Origin: Alentia gelatinosa
Taxonomy: Eukaryota > Annelida > Polychaeta > Phyllodocida > Polynoidae
Assembly: GCA_950022655.1 (NCBI GenBank)
Contig: OX465579.1
Coordinates: forward strand, 135,045,118 to 135,109,117
Reading direction: 5' to 3'
DNA length: 64,000 bases
Of the stretch, positions 1-12,813 are shown one piece after another. The notes under the pieces are model-generated. The model made no database searches. It was given only the letters and a program-made list of their open reading frames with translations, and was not told where the DNA came from. Made by a program: the position numbers and the translations under genes. Positions within the stretch are counted from its first letter, which is position 1. Every line of letters begins with the position of its first letter.

Positions 1-115
1 CTGGTATATAACTCAGTGTGACTAGATTATGGCTAGTACGGTTTTATATCTAACATTCTCTTAATGGTCTGACACTGTAACGCGCACGTCATCGAATTTT
101 ATTTTTTTACTTCAG

Positions 116-1014
116 GGAGTACAACCAGGCGCTGCAGCGACTCTCCGTGATGACTCGTGGTATCGGCGATCCACTGGTATCGGTTTACGGGCGCTGCTAC
201 TTGTGCCGGGTACGGACTTGTTGTAACACGCCTAGTTCTAGGCATGGAAATCTGGCCTTGAATTATCTTAAAATCCAGGTTATAGAATGTGGAAGTTTCC
301 ACGAGGATTTCTATGACAGTGTTTTAAGATTTATAAATGCCCAGCCCTTGTTTTGATAAAAAAAAATATGTCAAGACGTAGAAATAAATTCCTAGGCAGG
401 ATATTTCACATTGAATTACCTTCAATTTACATTAATATGGGAAGACATAATGGGTTAAATGGAGGGGTTAAAAGGAATTCCATTTTCTATTTTAGTACAA
501 AAACATAATTTATAAATGCAATCGCTGAAAATACTGGATCTGTTATCGATTTGTATAATGAACCACGCAGAGAAAGATTCTATAACTAAATGCCTATTTT
601 AAATGTAATTTTGATGATTTGCCATTAACAGGTAGGGATAGACGTAGCCCCAAAAATTCGTGATCACCTGATGCCGTGTTTCGACGACTTCCTCACCACG
701 TATGCCCAGGTAAGGGTCATGATTCATTTATTGCATTATTTATCAGTTATGGCATTATTTATCAGTCAGTGTTATGGTGGACTTAAGTGCTCTTCAAATA
801 TGGCCCTCTTGTTAATCCAGTTTCTGTTTTTAGTAACAGGGTATGGTTAATTTTAGTCTGTTAACTCGAGCTGCCTGTGCTGAATGCGGTTTCTGTAGGA
901 CTATGTGGTTTTGCAGATTCAGGCTCTTTTTTTACAGAAAAAAAGATGTTTAGGCCACTCAAAAAAAAAAAATTGTTTCTCATCACCAAGCCATGAAAAA
1001 TATGACGAGGGCGC

Positions 1015-1047
<33 letters not shown>

Positions 1048-4000
1048 GGTCAGAGATGACTTTTGAAGTGTAATAATATGGACTTCAGACACTTATTTAG
1101 GTCATATCTTGCAGTCTCACTGTAAGTTCCTAATATCTCACTCATTTTACTGTGTGTAATGGGAGATTATGTCACAGATGTTAGCCCAACAGTCAATGTG
1201 ATGGGTGAGATAAATTCCTACATATTTTTTCCGCACATCTTTTCAATTATTTTGACAATATTTAGAAAGTCTATGAATTTTGTCGCATTCCTCCTCCCCT
1301 GCATGGGAGTTCCTTAAGGCATTCATCGTCCCTGCCTGGGAGTGTTGGAGTGTGTCGGAGCGTGTCAGGCTATCTTAGCATGCTGCACTAGTGGAGGCAG
1401 GCTTCCGACAAGGGCTTAAGGCGGGCGTCCACCAACCACGACAAGGCTACGACAATGGCATTCCGACAAGGTCCACGACAGGCCTACGATTGGTGGACTT
1501 GGCGCAGCCTTGTTGTGGTTGGTGGACCCCAGTTCCCGACAAGAGTCTATGACAAGGCCATGACAGGCTGCGACTGGGAAGCTTGTCAGGGGCCTTCCGA
1601 CAAGGCTACGACAAAATCAAACATGTTAGATTTTTCCTACAACTGGACCTTTGTCATGGAGTGTCATGGCGTGTCAGGAGCGTGTGGGGTGTCCCAGGAG
1701 CGGGGTTTTACTCTAAAGGGGGGCGTCCACCAACCACAACAAGGCTACAACAAGTGCCGACATGAAGGTTACAATCGCAGCCTTGTCGCAGCCTTGTTGT
1801 GAGAAGAGCAGTGTCGGGACCGCATGGCGGGCGTGTCATAGACATTGCTGGTTGCCGTAAAAAAGGCGCCCACGGTTCCGACACACTACGACAGTGATAT
1901 CGAGGAATTCACAACACTTCACGACAAAGGTAAAGTCGTAGCAAAAATCGAACATATTCGATATTGTCGTAGCCTTGTCGGAAGGCCCCCAACAAGCTTC
2001 ATGTCGCAGCCTGTCATGGCCTTGTTGTAGCCTCTTGTCGGGAACTGGGACCCACCAACACAGCAGTGTCATGGCATGTCGGGAGCGTGTGGGGTGTCCC
2101 AGGAGTGGGGTTTTACTCTAAAGGGGGGCGTCCACCAACCACGACAAGGCTACGACAAGTGCCGACATGAAAGTTCCAATCGTAGCCTTGTCGCAGCCTT
2201 GTCGTGAGAAGAGCAGGGTCGGGACAGCGGTGTCGTGGCGTGTCGTAGACGTTGCTTGTTGCCATAAAAAAGGTACCCATGGTTCCGACACACTACGACA
2301 GTGATATCGAGGAATCCACAACACTCCACGACAAAGGTCTAGTCATAGTAAAAATCGAACATGTTCGATATTGTCGTAGCCTTGTCGGAAGGCCCCCGAC
2401 AAGCTTCATGTCGCAGCCTGTCGTGGCCTTGTTGTAGTATTTTGTCGGGAACTGGGGTCCACCAACCACAACAAGGCTACGACAAGGCTTCCAATCGTAG
2501 AGCTGTCGTGGACCTTGTCGGAAAGCCATTGTCGTAGCCTTGTCGTGGTTGGTGGATGCCCCCCTTAATTGGTTACATGACACCACTTGATGCATAACTT
2601 TTGCCAACCATATAACCATATTGAATGCATTCCTTACATCAGGAGCTTTAATTTGATACCAAATACTCATATTTTTCATGATTTCTATCAAATTTTCATC
2701 TCATCTATGAAAAAAAAAAAAAAAAAAAAATCTTCTAAAAACGTTTTTGCTGACGCGCGCGGTGATGAGAAACAAGTTTTTTTTTTTAAGTGGCCTTAGT
2801 GTTAGGCTGCACTGGGGCTACCTCTAGTTTTGACTGTCACTGGTTGGTGTCGTATTGTAGATTCAAAGTGACAGTGTACAGAACATCCTGGCCGTACAGA
2901 AGCTGGAGCTGCCGCGCTACCTGACGCTCTACTCCCCAGCGCTGGACTGGATCCTCCAGTGTCTGGCACACCGCTCGGCAGAGAAGGTCCTCATAGACGT
3001 GCTCGACAAATCAAAGAAACACTGCAACAAGTAAGGCAGCTGAACGAGTGTCAGAGCGCCGGTATAGGTTTGCCATGACTAGCCAACTAATACATGTGTT
3101 CCCGTTCACCTGGTTGTAGAGTCACTAGGTAACCTGGCCCCATTTTTACCCCTTTTTTATAGCTAATTAAGTACAGATTGGAATATAATTTCTGTTTTGG
3201 ACAGAAGGTTTTATGGCCATACAATATCTTACAGTTTTACTTAGGCAGAGTGGAAAAAGGTCTATTACCAAACCCCCAAGACACCCACTCACAATTTATT
3301 ATATATAAATCCAAGATATATGTTCATGTAGAAGTAGAGAGCCTATGTTCAATTGTACAATACCAAAAGGAGATTCAATTCCTAATTGGACAAAACTAAT
3401 GCAGATGGTCCATAACAGATAGTATATAGAGTATAAATACAGTGCAGCAGGTCAAATGTAATACATCCTAAATGTTTCCTTTGCTCTTGTAGTGCACTTT
3501 TGCTGAACTCGATCGTGTCGGCCTTCAAGCCCGAATACATTTCCGCCCGGGTTGTCGCCTTCACCGAAATGATAAAGGAATGTGAAGAGACTGGCTTTCC
3601 CAAGGCACGTGCTCCATCATTTTCCTTAGATTAACGAAAAATATCACTCGATTCTGAGTAACTACCAAGTCAGATGATCTGATTCTCGTACATGCTGGGT
3701 AGTCTCATAGCTGTAGTAAATTAGACTTTTCAGGAGACATTGCTTAATGAAAGAGCGGAGAGGAATTACTGTACCTGTATCTTGTTAGCAGTGAACATTG
3801 AAAACAAACTTTAAACTTTGAGCATATTACAATATCCACTATCTTCTCCGTTTCATTGCACCCTAAATAGGTTATCAACAGTAGACCGAGTTTCCAGCTA
3901 GAGTGTTTCCTTCCCGTATTATTTATTCATTATGGCCTCCTGTTATCCCACTACGGAAAAGATGGTCCTGCATATTTATTGTATACATATGCCTTACCTC

Positions 4001-7000
4001 TGAAATCTGCTAAAAGTAGACACATTTATCACGTGTATGTATCGTTGTATAACCGTTGCTATTTATGTTACTTTTCGTGGACAGTACCTCCTGTATCGCA
4101 GCCTGGGGCTGTGTGTCGCTCTGGCGGAACCACCTGAGAATCAGCGTCTCTCTGTACTGAACGACGTGTGGAAGGTCGTCATGAAGTTCAAACTCCCACA
4201 GGTGAGAGCGCCAATGTCGCGTGGGCTGACAAAGTAAAATGTCATTTTGTAAAAGCTTATTTATCATGGGAGATAATCGGCGGCAAACCGATTTATTATT
4301 TACCGATTACGAAGTCCCCATGGAAATATATGGGGTATAGAAACCCACTAGTAATTGTTTCTTAGCTATCTGAAACCATTGATCATGGATTTCAAATGCA
4401 TTGATAAAGTTCGTTTCAGTGTAGATGTCGAAGATTTGCATTTCAATTACAGTGTAAATATGGATTTATTGGCACTGTAAGTACTAATACAATATACGAT
4501 GTTTTTTATGGTTGGACGATCGTAAACAAGTCCGTGTTGACGTCACAATACACTTGCTATACTTGTGATATCACTTGTTGTCAACACTTCGTTGTTTACT
4601 ATCGTCCCTTCCTTTGTCTGTGGTTTAACGTCCCAAGGGACCCTGAGCTAGGGTATATAGGGACCATAAGAATGATCGCATGTTCATAACCATTGATTAT
4701 TATCTTTGTAATGTATCTACATCAAAATAATTCAAACTGGAGATATTAAAGATTGGGGAAAAGAATAAACACTAAGCTAATTGATTTATTAGCAGGTGGA
4801 CGGTTGGTCTTTAGGTTATGGCTATAGCCTACTGTAGTACAACTGCTTATAGAGTCACTAGATGACCTGACCACATTTTTGCCTTTTATAGCTAACTAAG
4901 TACAGATAGGAATATAATTTCTGTTTTGGACAGAAGGTTTTATGGTGGTACAATGCATTACAGTTTTGATATTTAGTATTTTGGTATGGATTTAAAAAAA
5001 ATAGTGAATTCAGTTTGGGGGGGGGGGGGACTTCTGTAGTCACAGGTCCATTTTTAAGAACTCCTTTATGCACATATTTCTACCCCTTAAACTGGTTCAA
5101 TCATAATATAATATGCCTCATTTGAAAGAGAATAAAAAACAGTAGGTGCTAGGAAGTGGAATTTTCTAGGTGGATTCTATATTTACTGAGATATTCAAGT
5201 ATTTGTTAAAAGTGGGGGGGATTTTCAGTGAAATTGGCATACTCAAACACATATTTACTCAATATTGATTTACATTTAGCATTAGTGCAACAATTACCAT
5301 CTCCATATGTGGCACTGACAGTTGCTTACACCCTAGAAAGTGTCATTATTAAGGTGAAATGTATATTTGATGTGCTATTCATGTATTTTTGCCAAATCTC
5401 ATAATGGGAGGGGGGGGAGGCAGAAGGTGTATGAGAAGATGTTTTATTCATCATATTTACACACAAACAGAAGTCAAAATGGTTCATAACTTTGTTTTAG
5501 GAATGAGTCAAGACCCAGTCAAATGATATTGTTTTGTAAAATCATTTGTAATGTCATTTACCACCAGATATAGGCTTGACCTACTTTATTGGTGTACATA
5601 GGAATAGAGTTTTTCCCCCCAGTTTGAGCCACATGGTCAGAGGGAAGGTCTGTGTGCACTCATCCATGAAGGTGAAACTGAATAACGTTTCCTATGTACT
5701 CAGGTCATTCTTGATTGGCAATTGAATCCCCTACAGGTAGCCAAATATAAGTGTGCATTGACCCATGAACTGCTGAGTTCACAGAGTAGTAGGGCTTTAA
5801 ATATCAAATCAATGCAGGCCCTTCCCTATTCGTAGATGCCCTCCCTCCCTCCCTCCCTCCCTCCCTCCCTCCCTCCCTCCCTCCCTCCTCCCTCCCTCCC
5901 TCCCTCCCTCCCTCCCTCCCTCCCTCCCTCCCTCCCTCCCTCCCTCCCTCTGTATTGAGTTTTAAAGGCGTCCACCTGCTCATTTGGTCTTTAAAGGCCA
6001 ATATTTCTATTTGATAATGCACTCTTAGCTCTTGTTTTCCATGGGTTCGTGATTCGAGTCTTCATTGATAACGCTCCTTTTCTACACTTCTCATTGACTG
6101 AGCATCTGAACATAAAGAAATATGATTGTGTCCTCCACAGGAATACATCAGTTGTGCTGAAGTGTGGATCGAATATGTAGTTAAGAATTTCTCGGTGAGT
6201 ATATTTATTCCATTGACACAAATAGTTCACAATTTTGTGTTTTGCTTCTAACATTTTATTCTTATAATATACCGAAGTCACTAAGATATTTCAAAAATCT
6301 CTCATTAGATATAACCTTGGAGTAGATTATCTAAATGCTTCACAAAATATACACAAAACTATCAACTGAAAATGAATAATCACCCACTCTTTTCTCATTG
6401 ACAGAAACGTGAAATCAACACAATTCTTGGTGACGTCATCAAACACATGACCCCTGACCGGGCGTTTGAGGACTTCTACCCTCAGTTACAGTTAGTCATT
6501 ACCAGGACGGTGGACAACGTCAAAGACTTCTCCATGCTCTTCTCTATGGTGGGTTTTAAATTTTTTAATGTTTGAAGTGTCTGGGGAAATGTAATGTGGT
6601 ATTGAAATTGCAAGAGATAGCACATTACCCAGAAATGTTGTATTTGAGGGTAACATGGCGAGCCGATTCTATCCTATATAACAGCAATAAATTTATAGTA
6701 TATACTAATTCTGGTTACAACAATTTTTTTCATCAATGGTGTAATTAACTTCGACCATTGAACTCTATTGAGTTTTAAAGGTGTCCACCTGCACATTTGG
6801 TCTTTAAAGGCCAATATTTATATTTGATAATGCACACTTAGCTCTTGTTGTATCAGGGTCACCCTATTATGGTGGTACAAGTAAGAGTATAAAAGGACAT
6901 CGAAACGTTGACCAATGGAATAAAAACTTTATTTGTCAAATCTGGGAGTGGACATCTCTTTATTACCGAGAGTTTGACAGGCTTCACTACATCATATGAT

Positions 7001-10000
7001 TATGAATTGTAGAAAGATAACTCGTAAACTATTTATAATACACCGACACTGACTGTCTTGTATGAATTCACTCGGTCGTGAAAGAGAATTCGCTTATTTT
7101 GAAAGAGAATATTCTTTTAGAATACCCAGAAACAGTCCTCTTAATATTCCTGGTTGTTACTTTCTAGGACAAGTTCCTCCCCTTCATCGACATGTTCCAG
7201 AAAGATTCCGTCAAGGTGGAGGTTTGCAAAACTGTGATGGAGGCTTACCTCAGGTAAGTCATACATTTCACATGTTGACCTTCATGAATATCTTAGATAG
7301 GATGTGATGTGGAATACTCGGAATATTAACGTGTACACATAATAAGGTTAATTTTTCTCGAATTACCACTCAAAGAGTTCAGTTCATGAAACTGTGTGGG
7401 AATTATTTCATGTGAAATAAGTTATTGTAGAGAGTAATGTAACAAAATGATTCTGGACATCAGCACATCCCGCTATAAATTATGAAGTGCGTCCTTTGAA
7501 CAGAATTGCTCTCTTCATGTAACCACCCAGCAACTCTCCTAGTTACCACACGCAAAGTCTAGCTTGTAGGTAAAACTCTAAAATAGTCCACCCTTTGACT
7601 TTCAGGCATCAAACGGAACCAACCAGTGACCCTGTGATAACCAACGCGTTGATGTTCATCTGTAAAACCATGCACGACTCGGTCAAGTAAGTTCTCGTAG
7701 AATGAAGTGCAGCCAACTTTCACAAGATGTTTTTTTTTTTTGTTTTTTTTTTGGCATGGCGGTGGATACAGACACACTACAAGATAAGCCTCGTTAACCC
7801 ATACAACTTTCACAAGATGGCTTGCTCATAGGCTGTGGCCATCCACCCCCTGCCTCTGCTTTGTTTTAGCAAACGTCTGATTTGGTGGCCTAGATGTAGC
7901 GACGAAGTCGAACGTAATAATACTTAAAACTGTCAATTGTGAATAAAATCTAGTCTTCTATATATCACGATCATAACCTTGATATAACCTTGCAGTGCAC
8001 TGACCTTGGAGGACGACATCCGGATAATCGGGTCTCTCATCAACGGCTTCATCCGCAGCGTGACCTTCGGCCGTGACTTTGAGCAGCAGCTGAGCTTCTA
8101 CGTGGAGGCTCGTGCAGCATTCAGTAACATTGACATCGTACTCATGTTCCTTGTCCAGGTACGCAGCTAGGATCTCTGTATGTCAGTGTATACACTAGTC
8201 TTATTAAAACAACAGTGATAGTATCCCGGAATAGCACAACACCTAGAAAATGGTCCGCCGACACGGGCAGATCGGGCCGTTTAAACATGTATTATTTACC
8301 AAAGTGCAGTGAACAGTAAAAATAATTGTAATTCGGGAAGCTGTTCATTAAAATCTTAATTCGATTAGAAATTATTGTGTTTTGTGACGTTCTCATTGAG
8401 GAATAACGATTACGGCATGGGCAGGCTGTCAGGGGGTGATTCTTTTGAGAGGTAATGAATGGTGTAACTGCTAGTTACCATTTTACTTATAGAGTGTTAA
8501 TCGCCTGTCCATGGACACCCGACGGATTGTCAAAGGAAACCATTCTAGGAAGACTGCTGCTTTTGTCCGGGTATGTGAACACTATTATTTAAATGTAAAC
8601 TACTTCATGAATAATGGTACCAAGCAAGATCAGCTGACCAGGTACACAAGTCATTATCACAGGATACATTTTCTCAAACGGATGTACTCCGTTAAAAACA
8701 GTCTGAGTTGATCTCATAGCCTGATATACTTTAGGCTATATCTAATCAATTGTCTTTTTATTACATTGCGATATATATGTATGATATAGAATTCCCTTCC
8801 TGTGTTCTGTAATACTTGAGGGAGCCTTCGTAAGTTACCTTTTCATCAGCGACACCCAGCTTCATAAATAGTGAAAAATGTGTGTGCTCCTCATCCGATT
8901 ATGAGAACGTACGGGTATAATGTAATAATCTAGAAGCATTTGTGCAATGCCCAATGTATGGGACAGGTGACGTATAATACTCAAGTAAGTAGACGACTTA
9001 TGTCTAGTCTTCTAGCAGGTGAACCGCAATGAAATATTTTGCAGCTGATGTTTAGCAGGTTATACGTAGCGATGAGTGATTTTGCTGGCTAATGTATAGT
9101 CCTCTAACAGGTGACAATACTCAAGGGATTTTCAGCTAATGTCTAGTGTTCACGCAGGTGACACACAGCTCGAGATTTTAGGCGGCTGCCGCTAGTGTTT
9201 TCCTCTGTCTAAGACTCATGGTTGTTTCTCGTCCCGGCAGGCGTGTGCGGCGTACTGTTTCATCACGACGCCGTCCTTGAATGGTATCTTCAGTCGGCTG
9301 AACCTCTACCTCGTCTCGGGCCAGGTCGCGGTGCTCAATCAGTGTTTGTCACAAGGTACATTTTCTGTCTTAAGCAGACCGCCACACCATTTTCAACTGT
9401 AATTGTCTAAGCATAGTATTGTCTAGTAGTTTACAGGGAAAATACATGATTAGATTAGAATCGTTCACTCTTGCTAAAATACGTTTACGTAGAAGAAACC
9501 GAACACATGTCCACATTGCATAATATGTCATGATTTCAAGAAGCATACCTAATAAACATGAATCATGTTGATTATGAAAGACACTGAGATTGTTGCAATA
9601 TGGTAAAAGTGTAGTGTCTATTTAATTAACGGATTTATCCAAACCCAACTCAATTTCTACACGTATCTTTTTTTGTAATGCTCATAGTTCACTTTCTGAT
9701 CGGTTTTATTTCATTTTCATCTCGTAGCCGATGCATTTTTCAAGGCAATTGTATCAACTTTAGCAGAAGTTCCTAAAACTGTTGAGATCGATGGTAAAAT
9801 ACGCTCCACAGAACCACTTGTTCTCGAATATGCGTCTAATTTCATCTCGACTCTTCTTGTGGCACCAGTGAGTATACCTGTCTGTTCTACATAAACTACT
9901 GGTACATAATGTCATAAATCAGCCGTGTGATTGTTTTTGAGATAATGATATGTTAAACTGATTTGATTGGTCCAAATTTTGTGTGATATATAGTCGGTCC

Positions 10001-12197
10001 CATGAATGAAGAAAAAACAGGTATTATCACAACATATATTAAGAAAATAGAATTGTTTTGTACTTTCCAACCTTTTGCGAGGTAACATACATCCTCAGAG
10101 TGACTTCTGCTGTTAAAAAAATACCCTAGATGGCGGCTCGATGTAGTGATGTTTTGTGTAAATATTTCAATATTTGTTTAGATTTCGAGGTATATAATAA
10201 AAGCAAAACCTTGTTTCTTTCGATAAAAATATCCAATGAGCTCGTAGCACCAAAGGATGTCCTAACAAGATCAATACGTTTTACTAAAATATCATCAGTG
10301 GCATTATTGTTGTTTGGTCAATACATTATTAGTCACATATAGATTTCATATATAATTGGACTCAAGTTTTATGCATTAAAATTGCAGGTCTTGTTTGACG
10401 TGTTAATTTGATACATGTACGGTCGCATGTTTGTGTACTAACAGGACAACCCTGAGCAAGGTGTGCTCTACGTGCTGCGTGGACTGCTGAACGTTCTCAC
10501 TGACCTGCCGTGGGACGCGCACAGTGACGCACGCATCCTCATTTACATGAACGTCCTTGTCATGTTGTCTGCGTCCTGCCAGGAGACCTTCATCTACCAC
10601 ATTGACAAAGGTCAGAGTCGCCTTAAAACATAGTTATTCAAAAATAACTAGTCAATGTGATCCCATGTAGCAATATAAATACGAATTGTTGCAAGTTTGT
10701 TATGGTTTTTGGTACACGTCTTCATTTTACCATCTAAAAGATAGAGATAATAAGTTTGGTCGGTGTTTTTTTACGTCGAAGCTACAGCCATTATAAGACG
10801 TGTGTATTGATTTCTAAGTGAGACTGGATATATGATATGAGGATGGCAGACAAGCAGGAAATAGAGCGGTGTGTTTTGAGTCCGGATGAACGGGCGTTGA
10901 TAATTTACGTACATGCAATTAGAACCTATCATTGAATAGTCCATAACAAGCCAGGTTTTGTTATTACTACTATCATGAGCAATTATCTCTAATCATTCAT
11001 GATGATGTTCTTTACAGTGGACTCGAATGATTCACTCTATGGCTACGACCCGAAATACTTGGCAGACTTGCAGAAGATCTGCCGTACTCTTCTTCAAGAG
11101 ATTCTCAACCACCTGAAAGTGCTGGATAAACCAGAAGTGAGTGCTTCCGAAATGTGTATAGCTTCAAAATGGTTTTTAAAAGAAACCCGCCTATGCTGAA
11201 ATTGAATACTAATGCCAAATAAAGTTGGTAGGTGGTTTGCCGTACCTTTTTTAGATTAGCAAAACTAAACCTTTATACCACCATACGATTTCATCATCAG
11301 GACCCTCTAAATGCTGAAAACATGACAGGAAAAGAAGAATAATAGAAAACAATGTCTTATCCAATTTGAGAATGACATTTTTAAACTCCTACAATTTAAT
11401 TGATTCGTATAACCTTTTGGCTTTACTTATTAACTTGTATAGAAAATCCAGTCTTATGTACAATTCCATGCTAATATAACCGTCGTTATAATCATGTTGA
11501 CAGCACGGTGGCTTTCCGATGAAAAATTCAGACGGTTTTGATGAAATATACCTGGTGAAGTAACCTAAGTTTTTTCCCTCTTCAGACAGGCAAACGGAGG
11601 GCTACCCTGGCTTTGGAGCTGTTCTCACGTATAGTCACGCACGCTGACCTTAACAACCCCGATATGGCAGCATTGGCCGCCAATCTGTGGGCACTGCTCC
11701 AGAAAAATGGACATGTTGACAACAAACTTAGGGTAAGTGAAAGCTGTACGTTAATGAAATTTGTGCGTAAAGATCGTGTTGGAAGAAATCGACAAACTCC
11801 GAGAACCCAAGAAGTTCAGTGATTAAGTTTGAACTCAGCTATTCAGTAACAAAGAAGTTTTGTTCCCGGAGCCAACGTTTCAATCACATATGGTCTTTAT
11901 CAGAACCTTAACTTTAGTTCCATTACAAACCTTGAGGAATTTCACGTTTTAGCATCTCTATCGCTATTGTTATTTTATCATGTTTAATATCCACCTGGAT
12001 ACCACCAACAAATGTAATAAATTATATATTCACCCATTTGAATGCTTACCACAAATGCGTTTTAAAAGTAATTATTTATTCTTATATTGTTGTTCCAGAC
12101 GAGGACCCTGGATTACCTTAAAAGGCTAGGGAAGCGTCCAGATGGGAAACCGTTCGCCGAGCTAGCAGTTAATCTGCCACTTCAGTCCAGAGCTTAG
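116..12197 (+). CDS. VPS35L: VPS35L, VPS35-like subunit of Retriever (3' 17 exons)
   Basis: Coding exons: 116-209, 632-709, 2861-3030, 3493-3604, 4085-4201, 6141-6194, 6405-6548, 7168-7253, 7606-7686, 7996-8158, 8493-8570, 9241-9355, 9728-9867, 10445-10610, 11018-11136, 11586-11732, 12099-12197 (TAG stop). All phases join, giving about 653 C-terminal residues; the family is about 960 residues, so roughly the first third lies off the left edge. Recognisable conserved segments are [53 protein letters not shown] and VDSNDSLYG, all typical of the helical-repeat scaffold of VPS35L (C16orf62). The family protein binds VPS29 and VPS26C to form Retriever, which with the CCC complex recycles SNX17 cargo such as integrins from endosomes. 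Introns are GT-AG except that after 3604, which has a GC donor. The product is soluble, with no signal peptide or membrane segment seen. Identification is firm; expression and isoforms cannot be judged here. Confidence 0.96.
1420..2564. mobile_element. piggyBac-like nonautonomous element with TTAA duplications
   Basis: The element is flanked by TTAA at 1416-1419 and 2565-2568. Its ends form a long imperfect inverted repeat of about 75 bp (1420-1492 against 2491-2564), both reading inward as GG-rich then CGTCCACCAACCACGACAAG or a close variant. Inside, a unit of about 407 bp starting near 1719 is repeated from 2126, and a related third version starts near the left end. The whole body is built from short CGACAAGG/CCTTGTCG blocks in both orientations. 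No transposase ORF is present; the open frames here are by-products of composition. It sits in the VPS35L intron between exons 632-709 and 2861-3030. TTAA duplication is the mark of piggyBac (also Kolobok); the choice of superfamily is inference. Confidence 0.75.
3115..3245 (+). repeat. Repeat family A, short fragment (A5)
   Basis: This stretch matches positions near 4850-4975 of the longer copy A1: a TAGAGTCACTAG start, then TATAGCTAA, AAGTACAGAT and GGACAGAAGGTTTTATGG in the same order. It is a fragment inside a VPS35L intron. The match stops near 3245, after which the sequence is not recognised. Confidence 0.7.
4512..4605. repeat. Imperfect hairpin (inverted repeat) in VPS35L intron
   Basis: Arms of about 40 nt face each other around a short AT-rich centre near 4560. 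The left arm starts GGACGAT and holds GTAAACAA, GTGTTGAC and GTCACAA; the right arm returns TTGTGATATCAC, GTCAACAC, TTGTTTAC and ATCGTCC. It may be a foldback element remnant. No gene is associated with it. Confidence 0.65.
4788..5835 (+). repeat. Repeat family A, long copy (A1)
   Basis: The copy begins ATTAGCAGGTGGACGGTTGG and runs about 1 kb through landmarks GGCTATAGCCTACTG, GGACAGAAGGTTTTATGG, a poly-G run near 5019, GCACTGACAGTTGCTTAC and CCTCCATATGTGG-like text, ending near CAGGCCCTTCCCTATTCG. Copy A2 at 38862 is nearly colinear, and A3 and A4 are inverted copies in MAD1L1 introns. There is no ORF, no clear terminal repeats and no target duplication, so the class is unknown. Confidence 0.85.
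5829..5950 (+). repeat. CCCT microsatellite
   Basis: About 30 copies of CCCT with a single phase slip near 5886. It joins the end of repeat A1 to repeat C. The apparent Gly-Arg-Glu open frame on the minus strand is a by-product of this tract. Confidence 0.97.
5951..6038 (+). repeat. Short dispersed repeat C, copy 1
   Basis: About 88 bp, from TATTGAGTTTTAAAGG through CATTTGGTCTTTAAAGGCC to TAATGCACTCTTAGCTC. It is nearly identical to 6764-6852, about 810 bp downstream in another intron of the same gene. Confidence 0.85.
6764..6852 (+). repeat. Short dispersed repeat C, copy 2
   Basis: Second copy of the 88-bp unit at 5951-6038, differing at a few positions and lacking the CCCT tract before it. 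It is followed by sequence resembling a degraded CGAAACGTTG motif near 6901. Confidence 0.85.
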
Positions 12198-12813
12198 TCT
12201 AAGGGCGTGGCCAGGAACCCGACAGGATTTGGGAGAAGGCAACGAGGGTTGGGGGTTATTAGATCAGACAAAGTGGATGCTTTTATTCATTAATATTTCG
12301 TGTGTATCTCTTGATCTGTATTTATACCAAGACGAAACCACTGAGGTTGTATCTCAGTCAGTTATGTCTGATGTTTATTGTTGAAGAAATTATGTTTGTA
12401 CCCACTGGAAACAACTATCGAGGTGCATCCATGAAATTTCTACTTGGTCCTGAAGGCAAGTCGAAGAGGGGCTCTTTAGGTGTACAGCAGCCTGGCTACG
12501 CCTTTATTAATTAGTTTTGTTTATGGACTAAATGTGTTCTAAGGTGCTGAATCATTCCAATAAATGATAGATAATTGAATACGCTTAATTCAGTTGTGTA
12601 ATACTCCCTAGGAACAAGAAAATTGGGGTAGTTCTGTTATACATTTTAGTTCTCAAACTTGGATTCGTAACTGAATTGAATAAAAGTTTATGACGCGAGT
12701 TATCCTAATGTATAAGACATTCATCTGACGGTCATATGTTTTCAGCATTGCTAAATCAGTGATACACAATATTAATCCTGGTGTGTATAGAATATATCAA
12801 ACAATTGAATAAA
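12198..12813 (+). terminator. VPS35L: VPS35L 3' UTR with poly(A) signals
   Basis: After the TAG stop the sequence has no coding similarity. AATAAA hexamers occur at 12559-12564, 12679-12684 and 12808-12813. The first, about 360 nt after the stop, is the likeliest signal, but the cleavage site cannot be fixed from sequence alone. Confidence 0.6.

Noticed and set aside
1455..2691. Open frames of 60-132 codons on both strands
   Set aside because: They lie inside the TTAA-flanked repeat, mirror one another across its inverted blocks, and show no family features.
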